A stretch of DNA of 64,000 nucleotides from Bos javanicus (GCF_032452875.1 NW_026893830.1:62001-126000); one strand, 5' to 3'; positions 53,311 through 63,726 are shown, numbered from the stretch's first letter. Notes: generated from the sequence alone by a model not told the origin. Translations and numbers: made by a program.

Positions 53311-53911
53311 TGCCGGGAGCCGGGGAGGCATTCCACTCTGGACAAAGGTCATGAGGAAGGAGGCTCGGCATACGCAAATGCGGGATCGAGCCTCAGGAGT
53401 CCACCCGGATATTCTCGAGCATCTCCCCCCAAAAAAACCGGAGTCTGCCTAATGTATTGCTTTGTGCTCTCACCTCTGATTTCACTGGGGGCTGTCCCCC
53501 ACCACCATCTCGCTCTCTCTGTCAAAGAGTTAACTTACAGCTCCAATTCATAAAGTTCCTTGTCATTCTTCCCTTTAACTTCCAGCTGAGTCTCCATCTG
53601 GAGCGCGGAACCCACCACGCTTACTAATTATGCCTGGGCTGCTAAGACCCACTCGAGAAGGTGTCTAGGGTGAGGCACCTTTCGCTATTCGAGAGGGCAC
53701 CTGCGGCCTACGTAAGTGGTGCAAACTTCTTGTCTTGAAGTTTGATTGGTCTTCCGCGTAAACCAAGCTACTCAGTCTCTTTTCTCCACCGAATTTTCCT
53801 ACTGAGCTCTCCTCATACTATCATTCTTGACATCTCTGATTAGCATATAAATGGTCGCCTAGGCCATCTCTCCTTCGAATACCCTGGATCAGTTGGGGCT
53901 GGTCCCCGGCA
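53311..53911 (+). mobile_element. Endogenous retroviral LTR, copy 2 (601 bp)
   Basis: Same ends and internal elements as copy 1. The C/A run is longer (six C, seven A). The TATA word is intact. Confidence 0.9.
53745..53852 (+). promoter_or_regulatory. Putative LTR promoter, copy 2
   Basis: ATTGG at 53,745 and TATAAAT at 53,846-53,852. Only 59 bp separate the TATA word from the LTR end, so R plus U5 would be unusually short. Confidence 0.65.
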
Positions 53912-53913
53912 GG

Positions 53914-53931
53914 TGGCGACCGAACAGGGAC
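53914..53931 (+). other. Primer binding site, copy 2
   Basis: TGGCGACCGAACAGGGAC, one change from the tRNA-Lys3 complement. Confidence 0.88.
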
Positions 53932-54219
53932 CTCAGGAGGCAATACTCAAAGAGCTGAGCAGACACGAACCACGCAATCAGCAGGCAATAAGCATGGAGC
54001 TCAGCAGTGACGAATCATGCTGCTCAGCTGGCAATAATCAAGCACGTGACCAGGCAGGAATCACGCAGCTCAGCTGGCAATTGTCAAGCAGATGGGCCGA
54101 CAGGAATCACGCAGCTCAGATGGCAATTGTCATGCAGATGAGCCGACAGGAATCACGCAGCTCAGCTGGCAATTGTCATGCAGATGAGCCGGCAGGAATC
54201 ACGCAGCTCAGCAGACCCT
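53932..54219 (+). repeat. Diverged 23-mer block, unit 2 (long)
   Basis: About 288 bp, with two extra 46-bp doublets (GGCAATTGTCATGCAGATG twice). A GATGGG change removes a stop, so a 102-codon open frame runs through the block. It starts at GTG inside the LTR/primer-site junction and I do not regard it as a gene. Confidence 0.88.
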
Positions 54220-54719
54220 GATCACGTACTCTGCCGGCACTGATCACGTGGCTGATCAAGTACAGATCACATGACTGAGCATGCACTGATCACGTGGCTA
54301 TCATGCACTGATGACGTGACTGCGCATGCACGGATGACGTGTTTATCAGGCAATGATCAGTGACTGACAGGCGCTGATCATGGGACTGCACGCACTGATC
54401 ACGTGGCTATCATGCACTGATCACGTGACTTCGCATGCACGGATGACGTGGCTGTTCGGGCACTGATCACGTGTTTATCAGGCAGTGATCAGTGACTGAC
54501 AGGCGCTGATCAGGGGACTGTGCACGCACTGATCAGGTGGCTGATCAGGAACTGACCACCTGACCGCGCATGCAGTGATCACGTGGCTGGTCGTTCACTG
54601 ATCACGTGTTTATCATACGGTGATCACGTGACTGAGAGGCGCTGATCACGTGACTGTGCCGTCAGTGATCACGTGGCTGATCATGCACTGATATCGTGAC
54701 TGAACATGCAGTGATCATG
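54220..54719. repeat. LTR-unit 23-mer segment, unit 2
   Basis: 500 bp. Two monomers are missing near 54,337, where GGATGACGTG joins directly to TTTATCAGGC. Confidence 0.9.
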
Positions 54720-55321
54720 TGCCAGGAGCCGGGGAGGCATTCCACTCTGGACAAAGGTCATGAGGAAGGAGGCTCGGCATACGCAAATGCGGGATCGAGC
54801 CTCAGTAGTCCACCCGGATATTCTCGAACATCTCCCCCCCAAAAAAACCGGAGTGTGCCTACTGTATTGCTTTGTGCTCTCACCTCTGATTTCACTGGGG
54901 GCTGTCCCCCACCACCATCTCGCTCTCTCTGTCAAAGAGTTAACTTACAGCTCCAATTCATAAAGTTCCTTGTCATTCTTCCCTTTAACTTCCAGCTGAG
55001 TGTCCATCTGGAGCACGGAACCCACCACGCTTACTAATTATGCCTGGGCTGCTAAGACCCACTCGAGAAGGTGTCTAGGGTGAGGCACCTTTCACTATTC
55101 TAGACGGCGCCTGCGGCCTACGTAAGTGGTGCAAACTTCTTGTCTTGAAGTTTGATTGGTCTTCCACATAAACCAAGCTACTCAGTCTCTTTTCTCCACC
55201 GAATTTTCCTACTGAGCTCTCCTCATACTATTATTCTTGACATCTCTGATTAGCATATAAAGAGTCGCCTAGGCCATCTCTCCTTCGAATACCCTGGATC
55301 AGTTGGGGCTGGTCCCCGGCA
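54720..55321 (+). mobile_element. Endogenous retroviral LTR, copy 3 (602 bp)
   Basis: Left end is TGCCAGGAGCC, one change from the others. CpG losses are visible (CACTATTCTAGACGG, TTCCACATAAACC). The C/A run is seven C and seven A. Confidence 0.9.
55155..55262 (+). promoter_or_regulatory. Putative LTR promoter, copy 3
   Basis: ATTGG at 55,155 and TATAAAG at 55,256-55,262. Confidence 0.65.
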
Positions 55322-55323
55322 GG

Positions 55324-55341
55324 TGGCGACCGAACAGGGAC
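55324..55341 (+). other. Primer binding site, copy 3
   Basis: TGGCGACCGAACAGGGAC, identical to copy 2. Confidence 0.88.
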
Positions 55342-55581
55342 CTCAGGAGGCAATACTCAAAGAGCTGAGCAGACACGAACCACGCAATCAGCAGGCAATA
55401 AGCATGGAGCTCAGCAGTGACGAATCATGCTGCTCAACTGGCAATAATCAAGCACGTGACCAGGCAGGAATCACGCAGCTCAGCTGGCAATTGTCAAGCA
55501 GATGAGCCCACAGGAATCACGCAGCTCAGATGGCAATTGTCATGCAGATGAGCCGGCAGGAATCACGCTGCTCAGCAGGCC
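55342..55581 (+). repeat. Diverged 23-mer block, unit 3
   Basis: About 240 bp with one extra 46-bp doublet, the usual form. Confidence 0.88.
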
Positions 55582-56465
55582 CTGATCACGTGACTCTGCA
55601 GGCACTGATCACGTGGCTGATCAAGTGCAGATCACGTGACTGAGCATGCACTGATCACGTGGCAATCATGCACTGATGACGTGACTGCGCATGCACTGAT
55701 GACGTGGCTGATCAGGCACTGATCACATGGCTCATCATGCACTGATCACGTGTTTATCAGGCAATGATCAGTGACGGACAGGCGCTGATCATGGGACTGC
55801 ACGCACTGATCACGTGGCTATCATGCACTGATCACGTGACTGCGCATGCACGGATGACGTGGCTGTTCGGGCACTGATCACGTGTTTATCAGGCAGTGAT
55901 CAGTGACTGACAGGCGCTGATCAGGGGACTGTGCACGCACTGATCAGGTGGCTGATCAGGAACTGACCACCTGACCTCGCATGCAGTGATCACGTGGCTA
56001 TCATGCCCTGATGACGTGACTGGGCATGCACTGATGACGTGGCTGTTCGGGCACTGATCACATGGCTCATCATGCACTGATCACGTGTTTATCAGGCAAT
56101 GATCAGTGACTGACAGGCGCTGATCATGGGACTGCACGCACTGATCACGTGGCTATCATGCACTGATCACGTGACTGCGCATGCACGGATGACGTGGCTG
56201 TTCGGGCACTGATCACGTGTTAATCAGGCAGTGATCAGTGACTGACAGGCGCTGATCAGGGGACTGTGCACGCACTGATCAGGTGGCTGATCAGGAACTG
56301 ACCACCTGACCGCGCATGCAGTGATCACATGGCTGGTCGTTCACTGATCACGTGTTTATCGTACGGTGATCACGTGACTGAGAGGCGCTGATCACGTGAC
56401 TGTGCCGTCAGTGATCACGTGGCTGATCATGCACTGATATCGTGACTGAACATGCACTGATCATG
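55582..56465. repeat. LTR-unit 23-mer segment, unit 3
   Basis: 884 bp, equal to the usual 549 plus a 335-bp duplication. Confidence 0.9.
55661..56330 (+). repeat. 335-bp tandem duplication in unit 3
   Basis: 55,661-55,995 is repeated head to tail at 55,996-56,330, and both copies continue into GGCTGGTC/GGCTATC at the same register. The copies differ at a few bases (CATGCACTGATGAC/CATGCCCTGATGAC, GTGTTTATC/GTGTTAATC, TGACCTCGC/TGACCGCGC). Confidence 0.88.
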
Positions 56466-57066
56466 TGCCGGGAGCCGGGGAGGCATTCCACTCTGGACAA
56501 ACTTCATGAGGAAGGAGGCTCGGCATACGCAAATGCGGGATCGAGCCTCAGGAGTCCACCCGGATATTCTCGAACATCTCCCCCCAAAAAAACCGGAGTG
56601 TGCCTACTGTATTGCTTTGTGCTCTCACCTCTGATTTCACTGGGGGCTGTCCCCCACCACCATCTCGCTCTCTCTGTCAAAGAGTTAACTTACAGCTCCA
56701 ATTCATAAAGTTCCTTGTCATTCTTCCCTTTAACTTCCAGCTGAGTCTCCATCTGGAGCGCGGAACCCACCACGCTTACTAATTATGCCTGGGCTGCTAA
56801 GACCCACTCGAGAAGGTGTCTAGGGTGAGGCACCTTTCGCTATTCGAGAGGGCGCCTGCGGCCTACGTAAGTGGTGCAAACTTCTTGTCTTGAAGTTTGA
56901 TTGGTCTTCCGCATAAACCAAGCTACTCAGTCTCTTTTCTCCACCGAATTTTCCTACTGAGCTCTCCTCATACTATTATTCTTGACATCTCTGATTAGCA
57001 TATAAAGAGTCGCCTAGGCCATCTCTCCTTCGAATACCCTGGATCAGTTGGGGCTGGTCCCCGGCA
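56466..57066 (+). mobile_element. Endogenous retroviral LTR, copy 4 (601 bp)
   Basis: Standard ends. It has GACAAACTTCATGAGG where the others have GACAAAGGTCATGAGG. Confidence 0.9.
56900..57007 (+). promoter_or_regulatory. Putative LTR promoter, copy 4
   Basis: ATTGG at 56,900 and TATAAAG at 57,001-57,007, the same TATA form as copy 3. Confidence 0.65.
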
Positions 57067-57068
57067 GG

Positions 57069-57086
57069 TGGCGACCGAACAGGGAC
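57069..57086 (+). other. Primer binding site, copy 4
   Basis: TGGCGACCGAACAGGGAC. Confidence 0.88.
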
Positions 57087-57328
57087 CTCAGGAGGCAATA
57101 CTCAAAGAGATGAGCAGACACGAACCACGCAATCAGCAGGCAATAAGCATGGAGCTAAGCAGTGACGAATCATGCTGCTCAACTGGCAATAATCAATCAC
57201 GTGAGCAGGCAGGAATCATGCAGCTCAGCTCGCAATTGTCAAGCAGATGAGCCGACAGGAATCATGCAGCTCAGCTGGCAATTGTCATGCAGATGAGCCG
57301 GCAGGAATCACGCCCCTCAGCAGGCCCT
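57087..57328 (+). repeat. Diverged 23-mer block, unit 4
   Basis: Usual length. Private changes are AATCAATCACGTGAGC, CAGCTCGCAATTG and CACGCCCCTCAGC. Confidence 0.88.
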
Positions 57329-57877
57329 GATCACGTGACTCTGCAGGCACTGATCACGTGGCTGATCAAGTCCAGATCACGTGACTGAGCATGTACCGAT
57401 CACGTGGCTATCATGCACTGATGACGTGACTGCACATGCACTGATGACGTGGCTCATCGGGCACTGATCACATGGCCTATCATGCACTGATCACGTGTTT
57501 ATAACGCAATGATCAGTGACGGACAGGCGCTGATCATGGGACTGTGCACGCACTGATCACCTGGCTATCATGCACTGATCACGTGACTGCGCATGCAGTG
57601 ATGACGTGGCTGTTCGGGCACTGATCACGTGTTTATCAGGCAGTGATCAGTGACTGACAGGCGCTGATCAGGGGACTGTGCACGCACTGATCAGGTGGCT
57701 GATCAGGAACTGACCACCTGACCGCGCATGCAGTGATCACGTGGCTGGTCGTTCACTGATCACGTGTTTATCATACGGTGATCACGTGACTGAGAGGCGC
57801 TGATCACGTGACTGTGCCGTCAGTGATCACGTGGCTGAGCACGCACTGATATCGTGACTGAGCATGCACTGATCATG
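57329..57877. repeat. LTR-unit 23-mer segment, unit 4
   Basis: 549 bp in the standard order, with changes such as CATGTACCGATC and TTTATAACGC. Confidence 0.9.
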
Positions 57878-58478
57878 TGCCGGGAGCCGGGGAGGCATTC
57901 CACTCTGGACAAAGGTCATGAGGAAGGAGGCTCGGCATACGCAAATGCGGGATCGAGCCTCAGGAGTCCACCCGGATATTCTCGAACATCTCCCCCCAAA
58001 AAAACCGGAGTGTGCCTCCTGTTTTGCTTTGTGCTCTCACCTCTGATTTCACTGGGGGCTGTCCCCCAACACCATCTCGCTCTCTCTGTCAAAGAGGTAA
58101 CTTACAGCTCCAATTCATAAAGTTCCTTGTCATTCTTCCCTTTAACTTCCAGCTGAGTGTCCATCTGGAGCACGGAACCCACCACGCTTACTAATTATGC
58201 CTGGGCTGCTAAGACCCACTGGAGAAGGTGTCTAGGGTGAGGCACCTTTCGCTATTCGAGAGGGCGCCTGCGGCCTACGTATGTGGTGCAAACTTCTTGT
58301 CTTGAAGTTTGATTGGTCTTCCGCATAAACCAAGCTACTCAGTCTCTTTTCTCCACCGAATTTTCCTACTGAGCTCTCCTCATATTATTATTCTTGACAT
58401 CTCTGATTAGCATATAAATAGTCGCCTAGGCCATTTCTTCTTCGAATACCCTGGATCAGTTGGGGCTGGTCCCCGGCA
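57878..58478 (+). mobile_element. Endogenous retroviral LTR, copy 5 (601 bp)
   Basis: Standard ends. Changes include CCTGTTTTGC, CAACACCATC and CCACTGGAGAAGG (the outer CTCGAG stem is lost). Confidence 0.9.
58312..58419 (+). promoter_or_regulatory. Putative LTR promoter, copy 5
   Basis: ATTGG at 58,312 and TATAAAT at 58,413-58,419. Confidence 0.65.
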
Positions 58479-58480
58479 GG

Positions 58481-58498
58481 TGGCGACCGAACAGGGAC
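58481..58498 (+). other. Primer binding site, copy 5
   Basis: TGGCGACCGAACAGGGAC. Confidence 0.88.
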
Positions 58499-58739
58499 CT
58501 CAGGAGGCAATACTCAAAGAGCTGAGCAGACACGAACCACGCAATCAGCAGGCAATAAGCATGGAGCGCAGCAGTGACGAATCATGCTGCTCAACTGGCA
58601 ATAATCAAGCACGTGACCAGGCAGGAATCACGCAGCTCAGCTGGCAATTGTCAAGCAGATGAGCCCACAGGAATCATGAAGCTCAGATGACAACTGTCAT
58701 GCAGATGAGCCGGAAGGAATCACGGAGCTCAGCAGGCCC
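58499..58739 (+). repeat. Diverged 23-mer block, unit 5
   Basis: Usual length, with ATGGAGCGCAGCAG and a changed doublet (CAGATGACAACTGTC). Confidence 0.88.
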
Positions 58740-59288
58740 TGATCACGTGACTCTGCAGGCACTGATCACGTGGCTGATCAAGTCCAGATCACGTGACTGA
58801 GCATGCACTGATCACGTGGCTATCATGCACTGATGACGTGACTGCCCATGCACTGATGACGTGGCTGATCAGGCACTGATCACATGGCTCATCATGCACT
58901 GATCACGTGTTTATCAGGCAATGATCAGTGGCTGACAGGGGCTGATCATGGGACTGTGCACGCACTGATCACCTGGCTATATGCACTTATCACTTGACTG
59001 CGCATGCAGTGATGACGTGGCTGTTCGGGCACTGATCACGTGTTTATCAGGCAGTGATCAGTGACTGACAGGCGCTGATCAGGGGACTGTGCACGCACTG
59101 ATCAGGTGGCTGATCAGGAACTGACCACCTGACTGCGCATGCAGTGATCACGTGGCTGGTCGTTCACTGATCACGTGTTTATCCTACGGTGATCACGTGA
59201 CTGAGAGGCGCTGATCACGTGACTGTGCCGTCAGTGATCACGTGGCTGAGCAGGCACTGATATCGTGACTGAGCATGCACTGATCATG
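58740..59288. repeat. LTR-unit 23-mer segment, unit 5
   Basis: 549 bp in the standard order. Confidence 0.9.
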
Positions 59289-59895
59289 TGCCGGGAGCCG
59301 GGGAGGCATTCCACTCTGGACAAAGGTCATGACGAAGGAGGCTCGGCATACGCAAATGCGGGATCGAGCCTCAGGAGTCCACCCGGATATTCTCGAGCAT
59401 CTCCCACCCCCCCAAAAATAACCGGAGTCTGCCTCCTGTATTGCTTTGTGCTCTCACCTCTGATTTCACTGGGGGCTGTCCCCCACCACCATCTCGCTCT
59501 CTCTTTCAAAGAGTTAACTTACAGCTCCAATTCATAAAGTTCCTTGTCATTCTTCCCTTTAACTTCCAGCTGAGTCTCCATCTGGAGCGCGGAACCCACC
59601 ACGCTTACTAATTATGCCTGGGCTGCTAAGACCCACTCGAGAAGGTGTCTAGGGTGAGGCAACTTTCGCTATTCGAGAGGGCGCCTGCGGCCTACGTAAG
59701 TGGTGCAAACTTCTTGTCTTGAAGTTTGATTGGTCTTCCGCGTAAACCAAGCTACTCAGTCTCTTTTCTCCACCGAATTTTCCTACTGACCTCTCCTCAT
59801 ACTATTATTCTTGACAACTCTGATTAGCATATAAATAGTCTCCTAGGCCATCTCTCCTTCGAATACCCTGGATCAGTTGGGGCTGGTCCCCGGCA
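59289..59895 (+). mobile_element. Endogenous retroviral LTR, copy 6 (607 bp)
   Basis: Longest copy because the C/A run is interrupted and extended (CTCCCACCCCCCCAAAAATA). Ends are intact. Confidence 0.9.
59729..59836 (+). promoter_or_regulatory. Putative LTR promoter, copy 6
   Basis: ATTGG at 59,729 and TATAAAT at 59,830-59,836. Confidence 0.65.
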
Positions 59896-59897
59896 GG

Positions 59898-59915
59898 TGG
59901 CGACCGAACAGGGAC
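59898..59915 (+). other. Primer binding site, copy 6
   Basis: TGGCGACCGAACAGGGAC. Confidence 0.88.
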
Positions 59916-60157
59916 CTCAGGAGCCGATACTCAAAGAGCTGAGCAGACACGTACCTTGCAATCAGCAGGCAATAAGCATGGAGCTCAGCAGTGACGAATC
60001 ATGCTGCTCAACCTGCAATAATCAAGCACGTGACCAGGCAGGAATAACGCAGCTCAGCTGGCTATTGTCAGGCAGATGAGCCGACAGGAATCACACAGCT
60101 CAGCTGGCAATTGTCATGCAGATGACGCGGCAGGAATCACGCAGCTCAGCAGGCCCT
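59916..60157 (+). repeat. Diverged 23-mer block, unit 6
   Basis: Usual length and the most changed of the seven (CAGGAGCCGATACTC, CACGTACCTTGC, CAACCTGCAATAATC), as expected at an array edge. Confidence 0.88.
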
Positions 60158-60396
60158 GATCACGTGACTCTGCAGGCACTGATCACGTGGCTGATCACAC
60201 ACCTATCACGTGAATGATCATGCACAGCTCACGTGGCTGATCATGCAGTGATCACGCAGCTACCATGTACTGGTCACATGACTGATCATGCACTGATCAC
60301 CTAATGGATCATGCACTGATCACCTGGCTTATCATGCATTCATCATGTGACTGATCAGGTGCTGATCATGTTTGGTGTCACACACTGATCATGTGC
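60158..60396. repeat. Right border of the LTR array
   Basis: The first ~40 bp follow the LTR unit (GTGACTCTGCAGGCACTG). The sequence then switches to CACACACCTATCACGTGAATG, typical of the DNA after type-B blocks in the 3.93-kb repeat. It ends with a type-B lead-in (TTTGGTGTCACACAC). Confidence 0.85.
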
Positions 60397-60631
60397 ATCT
60401 GGAGGCAATGAACAAAGAGCTGAGTAGGCAGGAATCAGTCAGCAGGCTATAATCATGGAACTCAGCTCTGAGAAATCATGCTGCTCAGCTGGCAATAATG
60501 AAGTAGATGAGCAGGCAGGAATTATGCAGCACAGGTGGCAATTGTCAAGGAGATGACAGGCTGGAATCGTACAGCTCAGCTGGCAATTGTCAAGCAGTTG
60601 AGCAGACAGTAATCACGCAGCTCAGCAGGCC
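60397..60631 (+). repeat. Diverged 23-mer block, type B-like, right flank
   Basis: Starts ATCTGGAGGCAATGAAC and has CAGCAGGCTATAATC, so it is closer to the blocks at 2,130 and 9,122 than to type B of the 3.93-kb repeat. Private changes are GGCAATAATGAAG and GGCTGGAATCG. Confidence 0.88.
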
Positions 60632-61904
60632 CTGATCACGTGACTGAGCATGCACTGTTCACGTCGCTGATCACACACCTATCACGTGAATGATCATGCA
60701 CTGACCACGTGGCTCTCATGCACTGATCACGTTATTGCACATGCACTGATCACGTAATTGTATGCACTGCTTATGTGGCTATCATGCACTGATGACGTGG
60801 CTGATCATGCACTGATCATGTGATTGATCATGCACTGATCACGTAGCTATCTTGCACTGATCACTTGGCTGATCATACACTCATCACGGGACTGATCGTG
60901 CACTGATTACGGCGCTATCATGCATTGATTACATGACTCCACAAGCACTGATCACGTGGATGATCATTCACTGATCACGTGACTGACCATGCACTTATCA
61001 CGTAATTGATCATGCACTGATCATGTGGCTGATCATGCACTGACCACGTGACTGATCATGCACTGATCACGTGGCTCTCATGCACTGATCACTTGGCTGA
61101 TCATACACTCATCACGGGACTGATCGTGCACTGATTACGGCACTATCATGCATTGATTACATGACTCCACAAGCACTGATCACGTGGATGATCATTCACT
61201 GATCACGTGACTGACCATGCACTTATCACGTAATTGATCATACACTGATCACGTGACTGATCATGCACTGATCACGTGACTGATCATGCACTGATCACGT
61301 GGCTCTCATGCACTGATCACTTGGCTGGACATACACTGATCACGTGCCGGGTCATGCACTGATCACGTGGCTGATCATGCACTGATCTCGTGTCTGATCA
61401 TGCACTGATCACGTGGCTATCATGCACTGCTCACGTGGCTGATCATGCAATGATCACGCAGCTACCATGTACTGGTCACATGACTGATCATGCACTGATC
61501 ACGTGACTGATCATGCAGTGATCACGTGGCTATCATGCACTACTCACGTGGCTGATCATGCAATGATCATGTAGCTACCATATACAGGTCACGTGAATGA
61601 TCATACACCCCTCAGGTGACTGATCATGCACTGATCACGTGGCTACCATGCACTGATCACGAGACTGATCATGCACTGATCACGTCTATATCATGCACTG
61701 ATCACATGACTGCCCATGCACTGATCACGTGGATGAATCATGTGAGAGATCATTTACTGATCACGTGGCTGATCATGCACTGATATCGTTACTGAGCATG
61801 GACTGATCACATGACTATCATGTAGTGATCACGTGACTTAATGGCGCTGATCATGTGACTGATCATGCGCTGATCATGTTTGCTCTCATACACTGATCAT
61901 GTGC
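60632..61904. repeat. Right-flank 23-mers with a 228-bp tandem duplication
   Basis: Diverged 23-mers resembling the DNA after type-B and type-C blocks. The segment with CATACACTCATCACGGG, TGATTACGG and ATGACTCCACAAGC occurs at 60,864 and again at 61,092. The end is the type-A lead-in. Confidence 0.88.
60864..61319 (+). repeat. 228-bp tandem duplication (ten monomers)
   Basis: CTTGGCTGATCATACACTC begins at 60,864 and at 61,092. The two copies differ at scattered sites (GGCGCTATC/GGCACTATC). Confidence 0.85.
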
Positions 61905-62144
61905 CTCTGGAGGCAATAAAGAAAGAGCTGAGTAGGCACGAATCAAACAGTCAGCAGGCAATAATCATGGAACTCAGCTGTGAGGAATCATGCTGCTCAG
62001 CTGGCAATAATCAAGCAGCTGAGCAGGCAGGAATTACGCAGCACAGCGGGAAACTGTCAAGCAGATGACAGGCAGGAATCGTGCAGCTCAGCTGGCAATT
62101 GTCAAGCAGATGAGCAGACAGGAATCACGAAGCTCAGCAGGCCC
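61905..62144 (+). repeat. Diverged 23-mer block, type A, right flank
   Basis: Higher-order form (CAGCGGGAAACTG) with private changes AATAAAGAAAGAG and TTTGCTCTCATAC. Confidence 0.9.
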
Positions 62145-63030
62145 TGATCATGTGACTGAGCATGCACTGTTCACGTGGCTGATCATACACTGATCACGTG
62201 ATTGATCATGCACTGATCACTTGGATATCATGCACTGATCACGTGGCTGATCATACACTGATAACATGACTGCCCATGCACTCATCACGTGGATGATCAT
62301 ATGCTGATCATGTGACAGATCATGCAGGGATTATGTGGCGGTCATGCACTGATCAAGTGGCTGATCATACTCTGCTCATGAAACTGATCATGCACTGATC
62401 ACGTGGCTATCATCCACTGCTCACGTGGCTGATCATGCAGTGATTACTTAGCTACCGTGTACTGGTCACCTGAGTGATCATGCACTGATCACGGGACTGA
62501 TTATGCACTGATCACTTGGCTGGTCATACACTGATCACGTGCTGGGTCATGAACTGATCACGTGGCTGATCATGCACTGATCACTTGGCTGGTCATACAC
62601 TGATCACGTGACTGATCATGCACTGATACCGTGGCTGATCAAGCACTGATTACGTGGCTATAATGCACTTCTCACGTGGCTGATCATGCAATGATCACGC
62701 AGCTACCCTGTACTGGTCACATGACTGATATTGCACTGATCACGTGACTGATCATGCACAGATCACGAAAATGATCATGGACTGTTCACGTGACTGATCA
62801 TGTACTGATCATGTGACTGATCATGCACTGATCATCTGACTCATCATGCACTGATCACGTGGCTGATCATGCAATGATCACGTAGCTGATCATGCAATGA
62901 TCACGTAGCAACCATGTACTGGTCACGTGACTGATCATGCACTGATCAAGTAATTAATCCTGCACTGATCACCTGACTCATCATGCACTGATCACGTGGC
63001 TGATCACACACGTATCACGTGACTGATTAT
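62145..63030 (+). repeat. Partial 3.93-kb repeat copy, right flank
   Basis: Follows the order found after type-A blocks (GGATATC, CATATGCTGATCATG, GCAGGGATTATG, TTAGCTACCGTG), with ~110 bp missing after CACCTGAGTGATC and a 23-bp duplication of GCAATGATCACGTAGC near 62,868-62,905. It leaves the pattern near 63,030. Confidence 0.87.
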
Positions 63031-63726
63031 GCACTGATGACGTGGCTATCATGCACTGATCACGTGGCTATCATGCACTGAACATGTGAATAATCATGCA
63101 CTGATCACGTGACTAATCATGCACTGCTAACTTGGCTGATCATTCAATGATCACACAGCTACCATGTACTGGTCACGTGACTGGTCATGCACTGATGACG
63201 TAATTGATCATGCACTGATCATGTGGCTGATCATGCACTGATCACGTGACTGATCATGCACTGATCACGTGACTGATCATGCAGTGATCACGTGCCTATC
63301 ATGCACTTATCACATGGCTGCTCATACACTGATCATATAGCTACCATGTACCGGTCACGTGAATGATCATACACCCATCAGGTGACTGATCATGCACTGA
63401 TCACCTGGCTATCATGCACTGACCACGAGACTGAAAATGCACTGATCACGTCTAATCATGCACTGTTCACATGACTGCCCATGCACTGATCACGTGGATG
63501 ATCATACACTAATCATGTGACAGATCATGCACTGATCACGTGGCTGATCATGCAATGATCACGTAGCTACCATGTACTGGTCCCGTGAGTGATCATGCAC
63601 TGATCACGTAATTGATCATGCACTGATCACGTGGCTGATCATGCACTGATCACCTGGCTAATCATGCATTCATCATGTGACTGATCATGTGCTAAACATG
63701 TTTGGTGTCACACACTGATCATGTGC
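63031..63726. repeat. Decayed 23-mers, right end
   Basis: Variable 23-mers that include CATACACCCATCAGG (also seen near 6,010 and 12,300) and a type-B lead-in. No gene is visible. Confidence 0.87.

Larger units (their letters stand above)
53311..54719 (+). repeat. LTR-satellite unit 2 (1,409 bp)
   Basis: Same order of parts. A ~46-bp gain in the diverged block and a ~49-bp loss in the 23-mer segment nearly cancel. Confidence 0.9.
54720..56465 (+). repeat. LTR-satellite unit 3 (1,746 bp, internal duplication)
   Basis: Same order of parts, longer by a 335-bp tandem duplication in the 23-mer segment. Confidence 0.9.
56466..57877 (+). repeat. LTR-satellite unit 4 (1,412 bp)
   Basis: Standard-length unit. 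Confidence 0.9.
57878..59288 (+). repeat. LTR-satellite unit 5 (1,411 bp)
   Basis: Standard-length unit. Confidence 0.9.
59289..60190 (+). repeat. LTR-satellite unit 6 (partial, right edge)
   Basis: LTR, primer binding site and diverged block are present. The 23-mer segment leaves the unit pattern after GTGGCTGATCA, at about 60,197. Confidence 0.88.

Noticed and set aside
53913..54221. 102-codon open frame after the primer binding site, possible gag start
   Set aside because: It begins at GTG at the LTR/primer-site junction, reads satellite 23-mers, and is long only because a local GATGAG-to-GATGGG change removes a stop. The other units stop after ~60 codons.
54800..54830. Possible CENP-B box in the LTR (reverse strand, CCCGGATATTCTCGAA)
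   Set aside because: The core CCCG..T....CGAA pattern is present in LTR copies 3-5, but the gap before CGAA is five bases instead of four, and the other copies have CGAG. It does not fit the 17-bp box. No exact box was seen by eye elsewhere.
54696..55037. ~88-113-codon open frames across the satellite/LTR joint, and antisense frames in the LTR
   Set aside because: They start at GTG or other non-ATG codons, cross a junction created by insertion, change frame with the length of the C/A run, and resemble no retroviral coding region.
51949..56465. A complete provirus with LTRs at 51,949 and 53,311 or later as its two ends
   Set aside because: Between consecutive LTRs there are only a primer binding site and 23-mer satellite. 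There is no gag, pol or env, no polypurine tract before the next LTR, and the 5' flank of every LTR is the same satellite half-monomer.
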